A DNA stretch of 64,000 bases from Virgibacillus sp. MSP4-1 (GTDB lineage Bacteria > Bacillota > Bacilli > Bacillales > Alkalibacillaceae), in assembly GCF_010092505.1 (NCBI RefSeq), contig NZ_CP048021.1, positions 2,480,001-2,544,000 of the forward strand. The letters run 5' to 3'. Positions 36,252 through 43,758 of the stretch are shown here, piece after piece (position 1 is the first letter of the stretch; every line of letters starts with the position of its first letter). The translations under genes and the position numbers were made by a program. The notes beneath the pieces are model-generated. The model ran no database searches, was not told the origin of the DNA, and saw only the letters and a program-made list of their open reading frames with translations.

Positions 36252-37502
36252 CTATTGGCGAATCCATTTCCAAATTTCTTTAGGAGTGGCATCCTTTCCA
36301 TACATAAGAATACCTGTTTTAAAGATTTTCCCTGCCAATTTCATAAATACCCAAATACTTACGATTAAAATGGCGATTGCGATGATGATTTCTATCCACG
36401 GCCATTCCTCAAGCATCGCTAATCTGACTAACAGAACGCCCGGTGACGTAATAGGAAAATAGGTTCCGACCTGAGCAATAATTCCACTTGGATCAGACAT
36501 AATCGGACCGATAAATATCGCCGGCAAAAACGGAAGCATGAACAGCATTCCCTGAAAGTTACTTGTGCTGTTCATATCTTCAACCGTTGCACCAATACTT
36601 ACAAAAATGGAAGCAAACAGAAGATATCCGGCAATCGCAATAAATATTAGTAAGAATAGCTCCGGAACCAGTAAGTATTCAAGAAATGGTATATCCACTC
36701 TCCAGGCGAGAAACGGAAGAATCAGAATCATCCATGCTGCGACCTGTGTGATTCCCAATGCAAAGTAACCGTAAATCTTTCCCTGCATGAGCTCTTCCGG
36801 TGTTAAGGATGATAGGACGATTTCAGCCACTTTCTCTTTTTTCTCCTGAGAGGCACTCTGGAAAATCATCATTCCTGTAATTAAAATTGAGAATAAAATG
36901 ACACCCGCAAAGGCAACCGGAACCACTCGTTCCAGCAGCTCCTCCTGACTTTGTCTTTGTCCTTCGTTTTCTGAAGTCTGAGTTTGACTGGCTGATTCCG
37001 GCGTAACGGGTTCAAACGTAATTCCGCTGGCTGCAATTTGTGCCTGTTCGCTGGTTAAACCCATATCCGCAAGCTTATGAGCCAATAAGGGATGCTCCAG
37101 AATATTGGCCTGAAAAACGGTATTTTCATTTAAATCCTCACTCATATATACATGAACCGCGCCGCTCTTCAACACTTCCTCCGTTAACATGATGTAGGCT
37201 GTATTCTCTTCTTTTTCCAATTCCTGAATGATCTCTTCCTCTGACTTAAAGGCATCGATTTCCTGCCAGTTTTCTGTCTGTTCTTCCGGGAGCTGACTTT
37301 TAACCTCACTCCACACCCCAAGCTCATCATATATATGAATCTGCGGACCTGCATTTTCTGCTTCATCATCATTATCAAACAACAGAGGCAAATTAAAAAA
37401 CACTAAAAACAATAGCGGAGTTAAAAATAAGGAAATAATAAAGGACTTATTTTTCATATTGCGTTTATATTCCCACTTCGCTACCTTCATACTATTCCGC
37501 AT
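36252..37502 (-). CDS. ABC-2 type permease, NatB/YhaP-like
   Basis: Membrane subunit of an exporter with a Na+-efflux type relative (NatB/YhaP). About 416 residues: TM1 (about 17-40 from the preferred start), a long extracellular domain rich in Glu/Gln (about 45-190), and a C-terminal cluster of five or six membrane segments. Frame opens at 37547, but AAGGAGGT (37513-37520) points to ATG 37502 (MRNSMKVAKWEYKRNMK). It overlaps the upstream ATPase gene by 11 bp. Confidence 0.88.
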   Translation of the reverse strand: MRNSMKVAKWEYKRNMKNKSFIISLFLTPLLFLVFFNLPLLFDNDDEAENAGPQIHIYDELGVWSEVKSQLPEEQTENWQEIDAFKSEEEIIQELEKEENTAYIMLTEEVLKSGAVHVYMSEDLNENTVFQANILEHPLLAHKLADMGLTSEQAQIAASGITFEPVTPESASQTQTSENEGQRQSQEELLERVVPVAFAGVILFSILITGMMIFQSASQEKKEKVAEIVLSSLTPEELMQGKIYGYFALGITQVAAWMILILPFLAWRVDIPFLEYLLVPELFLLIFIAIAGYLLFASIFVSIGATVEDMNSTSNFQGMLFMLPFLPAIFIGPIMSDPSGIIAQVGTYFPITSPGVLLVRLAMLEEWPWIEIIIAIAILIVSIWVFMKLAGKIFKTGILMYGKDATPKEIWKWIRQ

Positions 37503-38457
37503 CGCTAGATATACCTCCTTCTTCCATGAGATTCTTACCGGTGGCAATATCTACAAAAATTTCATGCAGGGAAACACGATCAATTCTGAGCTCCTGAATA
37601 TCCAAACCATCCGGCAATTGCTTCAGCCACGTCGGGATATGTACATCCTGTGCTAAATAGAGCGTGCTTACATTATCGTTTTGTTCCACTCGTTGCACTT
37701 GTGTCATGGCCTCTAATTCCTCCCGGTTATGAGAGCCGAGAATCGTACATTTAAAGTTGGCATATTCCTTCTTCACCTCATCAATGGTCCCGTAAATGAT
37801 TTTTTGACCCCGATGAATTAAAAATAACCGGTCACACAGCTGCTCAACCAGATTCATCTGATGTGAGGATAATAAAATAGCCGTTCCATTCTGAGCCAAT
37901 TCCTTGATCTCATCCTTAAAAACTTCCTGACTGACCGGATCCAGCCCTGAAAATGGTTCATCTAAAATCAGCAATTCCGGCTCGTGAATAATGGAGGCAA
38001 TAAATTGAACCTTCTGCCCCATTCCTTTCGATAATTCCTCAATAGAAACCTGATCTTTTCCTTCCAGTCCAAACTTTTTCAAATATTCCAGTGCTCGCTG
38101 CTTTGCTTTCTTTAAAGGATAATCCTTTAATTCCGCAAAATACAAAAGAATGTCCATGACCTTCACATTTTTATATAAACCCCGCTCTTCAGGTAAATAG
38201 CCGATTTTATGCCTCGGAATTACCTTGGAGGTATGGTTATGAAATTCAACGGACCCTTCATCAGGATACATAATCCCCATAATGCTGCGAATCGTCGTTG
38301 TTTTCCCCGCTCCATTCGGCCCTAATATAGCCATGATTTCTCCCTTTTTCACATGAAAGGAAATATCACGAATGATTCTTGTATCCTTGAAGGACTTCCC
38401 AAGACGATCGACGGTTAATACTGTTTCCACACCTTTCACCCTTTCCAATATTTTCAC
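37492..38457 (-). CDS. ABC ATPase, NatA/YhaQ-like
   Basis: ATPase partner of the permease at 36252. 321 residues or a few less: Walker A GPNGAGKTT, signature LSKGMGQK, Walker B LLILDEPFSGLDP, then a C-terminal regulatory tail (about 225-320) common in the NatA/YhaQ group. The ATG at 38457 or a GTG eleven codons later (ETVLTVDRLGKSF) could be the start. Na+ or drug export is a family-based guess and would suit a halophile. Confidence 0.88.
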   Translation of the reverse strand: MKILERVKGVETVLTVDRLGKSFKDTRIIRDISFHVKKGEIMAILGPNGAGKTTTIRSIMGIMYPDEGSVEFHNHTSKVIPRHKIGYLPEERGLYKNVKVMDILLYFAELKDYPLKKAKQRALEYLKKFGLEGKDQVSIEELSKGMGQKVQFIASIIHEPELLILDEPFSGLDPVSQEVFKDEIKELAQNGTAILLSSHQMNLVEQLCDRLFLIHRGQKIIYGTIDEVKKEYANFKCTILGSHNREELEAMTQVQRVEQNDNVSTLYLAQDVHIPTWLKQLPDGLDIQELRIDRVSLHEIFVDIATGKNLMEEGGISSDAE

Positions 38458-38609
38458 GTTACCAATTATGCATACGTTTCAGCACCTTAATGGTTTCAAA
38501 CTATTCCTGTATATACCAATAAAGTTGAATCGATCCAATAAATTGATATCCCCTATAAAGTGATTTATACTTTTTGAAGGAATTCACTAAAATTACAGAT
38601 TTCTGGTCA

Positions 38610-38618
38610 TGCTATAAT
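38610..38618 (+). promoter_or_regulatory. Extended -10 promoter of zwf
   Basis: TGCTATAAT (hexamer 38613-38618) about 50 bp before the start; -35 not evident. Confidence 0.5.
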
Positions 38619-38668
38619 GTAGAACCGAACATGGCCTGAAGATACTCTTAACAAAGGTGAGGATTGCA

Positions 38669-40159
38669 TTGACAAACAGGAACGAAACATCGTGTACAAT
38701 TGTTATTTTCGGCGCAACAGGGGATTTAGCCAAACGCAAGCTGTTTCCTTCCATATATAATTTATTTGCAAAAGGTGAATTAGGCCCTAATTTTGCTGTG
38801 GTTGGCGCAGCGAGACGAAATTGGAGTCATGAGACACTTCGGGAAAATGTAAAAAAATCGCTGGATGAGTCCAAGACGGAAATCAATGATGATCATCTTG
38901 ATGAGTTTCTGGCTCATTTCCATTACATATCCTTGGATGTGACAAGCAAGGAATCCTATCAGAATTTAAATCGTCTCATTACCGATCTTGAGGGTGAGTT
39001 TAACATTCCATGTAATCGAATGTTTTATTTAGCAATGGCTCCTCAATTCTTCGGTACCATTGCTTCCTTTTTGAAATCTGAAGGACTTACCAACGAAAGT
39101 GGCTGGAACCGATTAATGATAGAAAAGCCGTTTGGTCACGACCTCCCTTCAGCCCGGCAGTTAAATAACGAAATTCGCGAAGCCTTTCGAGAGGATGAGA
39201 TTTACCGTATAGACCATTATTTAGGAAAAGAAATGGTGCAGAACATTGAAGTCATCCGTTTTGCAAATGCCATTTTCGAACCTCTATGGAACAATCGGCA
39301 TATCTCCAATATTCAGATTACCTCCAGTGAAACCCTGGGGGTGGAAGAACGCGGCGGGTACTATGATAAGTCCGGGGCCTTACGGGATATGGTTCAGAAC
39401 CACATGCTGCAAATGGTGGCCCTCCTCGCTATGGAGCCTCCAATCCGCTTGACAACCGAGGAGATTCGAAGCGAAAAAATCAAAGCGTTACGCGCATTAC
39501 GACCGGTTTCCGGGGATCAGGTGGATGAATACTTTGTCCGAGGTCAATATGGTCCTGGAAACGTCAAAGGTCACGAGGTTCCGGGCTATCGAAGTGAGCC
39601 TAATGTGGACCCGGATTCCAATACTGAAACATATGTAGCAGGCAAACTATTAATTGACAACTTCCGATGGGCCGGCGTTCCATTTTACATCAGGACAGGC
39701 AAGAGAATGGCCGAGAAGTCGACGAAGATTGCCATTCAATTCAAGGAAATGCCTATGAACTTATATTACAAAACAGATGAAGACGTTCACCCGAACCTGC
39801 TTGTAATTCATATCCAGCCGGAAGAGGGGATTTCTCTGATTTTAAATGGTGAGAAGCTTGATCTTTCCGGACAGACCACTCCAGTGAAGCTGGACTATGC
39901 CCACACTTCAACGGATAAGTTAAACACACCGGAAGCATATGAAAAACTGCTGAATGATGCGATTAAAGGCGATGCGACAAACTTTACCCATTGGGATGAA
40001 GTGGCCTTATCCTGGAAGTATGTGGATGAAATCTTCAGTGCATGGCAGCAAAACAAGGCCACTCAATTTCCAAACTATGAAGCCGGATCCCTGGGGCCAA
40101 AAGAATCGGAACACCTCCTGGCCCAGGACGGCTTTCACTGGTGGCCGTTGGACTGGTAA
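38669..40159 (+). CDS. zwf: Glucose-6-phosphate 1-dehydrogenase
   Basis: First enzyme of the oxidative pentose phosphate pathway; makes 6-phosphogluconolactone and NADPH. About 496 residues. The NADP loop FGATGDLAKRKLFPS is at the N-terminus and the substrate/active-site motif RIDHYLGKEMVQN near 180. TTG 38669 lies 6 nt behind AAAGGTGAGG; the upstream GTG at 38657 lies inside that ribosome site, so the TTG is preferred. It is convergent with gnd, which acts two steps later. Confidence 0.96.
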   Translation: MTNRNETSCTIVIFGATGDLAKRKLFPSIYNLFAKGELGPNFAVVGAARRNWSHETLRENVKKSLDESKTEINDDHLDEFLAHFHYISLDVTSKESYQNLNRLITDLEGEFNIPCNRMFYLAMAPQFFGTIASFLKSEGLTNESGWNRLMIEKPFGHDLPSARQLNNEIREAFREDEIYRIDHYLGKEMVQNIEVIRFANAIFEPLWNNRHISNIQITSSETLGVEERGGYYDKSGALRDMVQNHMLQMVALLAMEPPIRLTTEEIRSEKIKALRALRPVSGDQVDEYFVRGQYGPGNVKGHEVPGYRSEPNVDPDSNTETYVAGKLLIDNFRWAGVPFYIRTGKRMAEKSTKIAIQFKEMPMNLYYKTDEDVHPNLLVIHIQPEEGISLILNGEKLDLSGQTTPVKLDYAHTSTDKLNTPEAYEKLLNDAIKGDATNFTHWDEVALSWKYVDEIFSAWQQNKATQFPNYEAGSLGPKESEHLLAQDGFHWWPLDW

Positions 40160-40237
40160 AGGACTATCAAACAGGTAAGCCTCTCCTTTCCATAGTTGGT
40201 GAAGCAAATCAGTGACGCTGTTGAGAAAGGTAAAATA

Positions 40238-40284
40238 AGCCCTCATGAAATGGTTTTTCGGCCATGGCATGAGGGCTATTTTTT
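40238..40284 (+). terminator. Terminator of zwf
   Basis: AGCCCTCATG (40238-40247) pairs with CATGAGGGCT (40268-40277) across a 20-nt loop that can itself pair partly, then ATTTTTT. Confidence 0.88.
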
Positions 40285-40574
40285 CGGACTGTTATGATTC
40301 ATCCAAACTATAGGAATTATGCTTTTTATACAGGAATGAATCCTGATGACTCGAAATTGAGCGCATTTTCCATTTTATCTGTCTATTTGAAAGTTAATTC
40401 AACCAGTTTTGAGAATAATTCATCCACTTTTCAAAGGAATTATGCCTGTTTAAAAATGATTAAGCTTTCCGATCTTAATTAAGCATAATTTTTTCCTTAT
40501 TATCCGATTTAAACTTTTATAAGCGATTCTTTTTGGTCCAACTCCAGCCTATTCCAAACTCATCCTCCTCCACG
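40285..40574. other. Intergenic stretch between zwf and gnd terminators
   Basis: No gene with a ribosome binding site; AT-rich. I see nothing else in it. Confidence 0.6.
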
Positions 40575-40601
40575 AAAAAAAAGGCCAGGATAGCCCTGGC
40601 C
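40575..40601 (-). terminator. Terminator of gnd
   Basis: GGCCAGG (40583-40589) with CCTGGCC (40595-40601), followed on the minus strand by eight T (40575-40582). Confidence 0.9.
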
Positions 40602-40615
40602 CCACTATTCTTATT

Positions 40616-42031
40616 CTATTTTTCCTGCCAGTCTGTATGGAAGGTTCCTTCTTTGTCAATTCGCTGATAGGTGTGTGACCCGAAATAATCACGCTGGGCC
40701 TGCAGCAAATTAGCAGGCAGAGTTTCTGTGCGATAGCTGTCATAATAAGACAGGGCGCCTGAAAACGCCGGCACTGGAAGACCTTGTTGAACAGCGATGG
40801 AAATCACCTTCCGTAACGATGACTGGTAGGATTCCACAATCTCCTTAAAGTACGAGTCAAGGATCAGGTTATCCAGTTGCGGGTTACGGTCATAGGCTTC
40901 TTTAATATTTTGGAGGAATCCGGCTCTGATAATACAGCCCTCTCTCCATAGCATGGCAATTTCTCCAAAGTTCAGGTTCCAGTCATACTCCTCTGAAGCG
41001 GCCTTTAATTGATCAAATCCTTGAGCATAGGAGCAGATTTTGCTCATATATAGGGCCTGACGCACAGCTTCCACAAGCTCGTTTTTATTAATATTCAACT
41101 CCTGAACACGATCCGGACCCTGCAGCACTTTACTTGCCGCGACACGCTCTTCCTTCCGTGCAGAGATAAACCTCGCGAAAACAGATTCCGTGATGGCCGG
41201 CAGCGAAACTCCTAAATCCAGCGCACTTTGACTTGTCCATTTTCCGGTTCCCTTTTGTCCGGCGGTATCAAGAATCATATCGACTAAGGAGTTGCCCGTT
41301 TCCTCATCAACCTTAGTGAAAATATCCGCAGTAATTTCAATTAGATAACTGTCCAGTTCACCCTTATTCCACTCGGAGAATATGTCATGCAGTTCCTCAT
41401 TGGACAGCTGCAATGTATGTTTAAGAAAGAAATAGGCTTCTGAAATCAGCTGCATATCCCCATACTCAATGCCATTATGCACCATTTTCACGTAATGGCC
41501 GGCTCCATCCGGTCCCACATACGAAACACATGGATCCCCGTCTTCCTGAGCCGCAATATCCTTTAACATAGGAGACACTTTATCATAGGCTTTCTTGTCT
41601 CCTCCCGGCATCAGGGATGGACCAATACGTGCCCCTTCTGATCCCCCGGATACACCAACGCCCAGGAAATGGATGCCCCGGCCGGCTAAATACTTATTTC
41701 TCCGTACTGTATTCTCAAAATATGTATTTCCGCCATCCATTAAAATATCACCGGCATCCAAATGAGGCAGCAGTGAGTCAATGGCTTTATCGGTTATATC
41801 TCCGGCCGGAACCATTAGTATAATCTTTCTCGGCAATTCCAGCATTTCGATAAATGATTCTAAATGACTCGTTGCTTCCATATTTACATTTGGATTTTCT
41901 TCCATGACTTTAGTAATGGTTTCCTCAGATATATCATATAATGCTACGGAATACCCTTTACTTTCAAAATTCAAGGCCAGGTTTTTCCCCATAACACCGG
42001 CACCAACAACACCTATATGCTGTTTTGACAT
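40616..42031 (-). CDS. gnd: 6-phosphogluconate dehydrogenase, decarboxylating
   Basis: Oxidises 6-phosphogluconate to ribulose 5-phosphate with CO2 and a reduced nicotinamide. About 471 residues from ATG 42031 ([20 protein letters not shown]), which is 8 nt behind AAAGGA; the ATG at 42040 overlaps this site. NADP loop [10 protein letters not shown], signature [23 protein letters not shown] (about 250-272) and the 6PGDH family C-terminus are intact. It pairs functionally with the convergent zwf. Its promoter region directly abuts the IS remnant. Confidence 0.96.
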   Translation of the reverse strand: MSKQHIGVVGAGVMGKNLALNFESKGYSVALYDISEETITKVMEENPNVNMEATSHLESFIEMLELPRKIILMVPAGDITDKAIDSLLPHLDAGDILMDGGNTYFENTVRRNKYLAGRGIHFLGVGVSGGSEGARIGPSLMPGGDKKAYDKVSPMLKDIAAQEDGDPCVSYVGPDGAGHYVKMVHNGIEYGDMQLISEAYFFLKHTLQLSNEELHDIFSEWNKGELDSYLIEITADIFTKVDEETGNSLVDMILDTAGQKGTGKWTSQSALDLGVSLPAITESVFARFISARKEERVAASKVLQGPDRVQELNINKNELVEAVRQALYMSKICSYAQGFDQLKAASEEYDWNLNFGEIAMLWREGCIIRAGFLQNIKEAYDRNPQLDNLILDSYFKEIVESYQSSLRKVISIAVQQGLPVPAFSGALSYYDSYRTETLPANLLQAQRDYFGSHTYQRIDKEGTFHTDWQEK

Positions 42032-42149
42032 GATGTTCATCCTTTCTAACAGTAATCTCTCTTTATTTTATCATATTTTGGCGAGAAGACTCCATCCTCA
42101 ACGAAGTAGGGTGGAGATGAATCGCCCTGGGACAAGGGAGGGCTTTTGC

Positions 42150-42312
42150 CATCTCAGTTGTCCGACAATTTTAAATTTAAAAATATTCCATCCCAAACAT
42201 AGGATGAATATGTATCCAGAATGCAACACTCATCATGATCGAGATATGAACGCAAGTATCAATCTTCGTAAGGAAGCCATACGATTAACCGCAGGAACTG
42301 CGGGGATAGCCT
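42150..42312 (+). pseudogene. tnpB: tnpB (IS605 OrfB) C-terminal remnant
   Basis: The last ~32 codons of the frame ending at 42314 read ECNTHHDRDMNASINL then RKEAIRLTAGTAGIA, the TnpB C-terminus including the last RuvC Asp (HDRD). Upstream, in another frame, PSQLSDNFKFKN (about 42150-42185) matches the usual SQLCS.CG.KN zinc-finger segment but with the cysteines lost and stops between. The gene is broken by frameshifts and lacks its first ~85 percent. Confidence 0.75.
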
Positions 42313-42397
42313 AATAAATAACTGACCGATAGGTTGGTGTTCCTAGGAATCCCCCACTTCAATCAGCCCGGAGGATGATAAGTGGCGGGTAGTTCAA
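42265..42397 (+). ncRNA. Candidate omegaRNA scaffold at the element right end
   Basis: In IS605 elements the TnpB guide RNA spans the tnpB 3' end and the right end, with the guide read from the flank. Here the scaffold-like region (with ACCGATAGGTTGGTGTTCC and the ACTTC...AAGTGG hairpin) appears intact although tnpB is not. The adjacent flank, beginning GTATGGAAGACAATAT, would be the guide. Identification is by resemblance and position only. Confidence 0.4.
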
Positions 42398-42517
42398 AGT
42401 ATGGAAGACAATATGTGAAATTATGTCTACGCGAAATTTGTTCTTTATATAAAATGATGCGATTTTTTAAAAGAATGTTAACCATAATAAAGATTTTTAT
42501 GTTAAAATGAAAAACAG

Positions 42518-42546
42518 TTGAAGTAGTACATGCTTTTTTACATACT
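42518..42546 (+). promoter_or_regulatory. SigA-like promoter of the TAXI-TRAP operon
   Basis: TTGAAG (42518-42523), 17-bp spacer, CATACT (42541-42546). The -10 is weak. Confidence 0.5.
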
Positions 42547-42552
42547 TCATGA

Positions 42553-42566
42553 TGTGAACGTTCTCA
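42553..42566 (+). promoter_or_regulatory. Putative CcpA cre site
   Basis: TGTGAACGTTCTCA fits every position of the cre consensus TGWNANCGNTNWCA. It lies about 7 bp after the -10 and so over the expected transcription start, the usual position for carbon-catabolite repression. TTCTCAATG (42561-42569) also pairs with CATTGAGAA (42604-42612), forming a second, longer hairpin. Confidence 0.6.
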
Positions 42567-42642
42567 ATGGATTTTAGTCTGATTTTGATACAGGATTAGC
42601 CTTCATTGAGAATGATATAAAAAATTTTAAGGGGGATTTCAG

Positions 42643-43644
42643 ATGAAAAAGACTATGACTCTAGTAATCTTTTCCATCATGGCACTTGTCCTGGCTGCAT
42701 GTGGCGGCGGTGGCGATGCCAATATCGCAATTGGACCTGCCGGAAGTGGAACACAGGCAGCCGCATCCGTAATTCTTGAGGGTGCCGGTCTAAAAGAAGA
42801 TGAGCACTACACAGCTTATGAAGAAGGCTTCGGCGATGCCAAGGATGGATTGCAGGATGGAAACATTGACGTTTCACTGGGACTATTAGGCTTACCAGCC
42901 GGAAGTGTAAATGATCTCCAGGCAACATCAGGGGATGCTAAGCTTCTTAGCCTTTCAGATGAAACCATTAGTTATGTAGAGGAAAATCTGGGTTATTTAG
43001 AATACACCATTCCAGCTGGATCCTATGACTTTCAGGATGAGGATGTAAAAACCGTGACAGCCTATGCTGTTTTAGTTGGAAACACAGATACAATTGATAA
43101 CGAACTTGCTTATGAACTGGCAAGAATCTCCGTAGAAAATGCAGACGATAATACCCACGCTCAATCCGACCACACTACATTAGAGAATGCCTTAAACGGA
43201 TCTCAGGGGCTTCCTATTCACCCTGGGGCTAAAAAATATTATGAAGAACAAGGGTTGACGGTTGAATCTGAAGAAGCGGAAGTAAGCGCTACAGCAGACA
43301 GCCGTAAAGAAGAATTTGTATTAGGTACAGGAAGCTCAGGTGGCACATACTACCCACTTGGCGGTGAAATGGCAACCATTTGGAGCCAGAACATTGATGG
43401 GGTAAACGTAACAGCCACAGAAACCGGGGCATCCGTCGAAAACCTTGCCAGCATTGGTCAAGGAAATATGGACCTTGGTATGACTGTACACGTACCAGCA
43501 CAGGACGCTTACAATGGAGAAGGCGAATTTGAAGGTGAGCCTGTTGAAAACTTTGCCTTCATCGGACATATTTACCCGGAAGTTATGCAGATTATTACCC
43601 GCGAAGAAACCGGAATTAACAGTTTAGAAGAATTAGCTGAGTAA
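42643..43644 (+). CDS. TAXI-family TRAP solute-binding lipoprotein, circularly permuted
   Basis: Extracellular solute receptor for the downstream TRAP permease. 333 residues with a signal ending VLAAC (Cys20). Normal TAXI proteins start, after the signal, with the GTGGTGGTYYPLGG half and carry the VGAPGSGTE half second. Here residues 27-207 are the usual second half (NIAIGPAGSGTQAAASVIL, LEYTIPAGSYDFQDEDV, LPIHPGAKKYYEEQG). A linker (about 208-222) follows. Residues 223-333 are the usual first half (FVLGTGSSGGTYYPLGGEMA, TGASVENLASIGQGNMDLG, IYPEVMQIITREETGINSL). The break falls in the loop between SLEELAE and NIAIG. GGGGG ribosome site. Confidence 0.88.
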   Translation: MKKTMTLVIFSIMALVLAACGGGGDANIAIGPAGSGTQAAASVILEGAGLKEDEHYTAYEEGFGDAKDGLQDGNIDVSLGLLGLPAGSVNDLQATSGDAKLLSLSDETISYVEENLGYLEYTIPAGSYDFQDEDVKTVTAYAVLVGNTDTIDNELAYELARISVENADDNTHAQSDHTTLENALNGSQGLPIHPGAKKYYEEQGLTVESEEAEVSATADSRKEEFVLGTGSSGGTYYPLGGEMATIWSQNIDGVNVTATETGASVENLASIGQGNMDLGMTVHVPAQDAYNGEGEFEGEPVENFAFIGHIYPEVMQIITREETGINSLEELAE

Positions 43645-43691
43645 TCAACAAAGGCGGAAGCGCTGAAAAATTGATAGAACGATAAACTGAT

Positions 43692-43727
43692 GGGGACCTG
43701 ACACAGCGTGTCCGGTCCCCCTTTATT
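43692..43727 (+). terminator. Attenuator-like terminator between TAXI and TRAP permease genes
   Basis: GGGGACC (43692-43698) pairs with GGTCCCC (43714-43720), with an inner GACAC/GTGTC pairing, followed by CTTTATT. It would leave more transcript for the binding protein than for the permease, a common arrangement. Confidence 0.75.
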
Positions 43728-43758
43728 CGAGTTAATTTTGTTAAAGGTGGTGAAAGGT

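Larger units (their letters stand above)
42080..42397 (+). mobile_element. IS200/IS605-family remnant (tnpB 3' end and right end)
   Basis: Left side: a two-tier hairpin GGCGA ... CTCCATCCT (42090-42098) / AGGGTGGAG (42108-42116) ... TCGCC (42080-42126). Next a decayed tnpB 3' end, then a right-end-like tract with a CCCCCACTT ... AAGTGGCGGG hairpin (about 42351-42390) and GTTCAAA (about 42391-42397). No tnpA is present. The left boundary is uncertain; the hairpin may belong to the same element or to the gnd region. Confidence 0.65.

Noticed and set aside
42643-43644. Two truncated TAXI genes instead of one permuted protein
   Set aside because: The frame is continuous over 333 codons with one signal peptide and one ribosome site, and no second start or stop at the junction.
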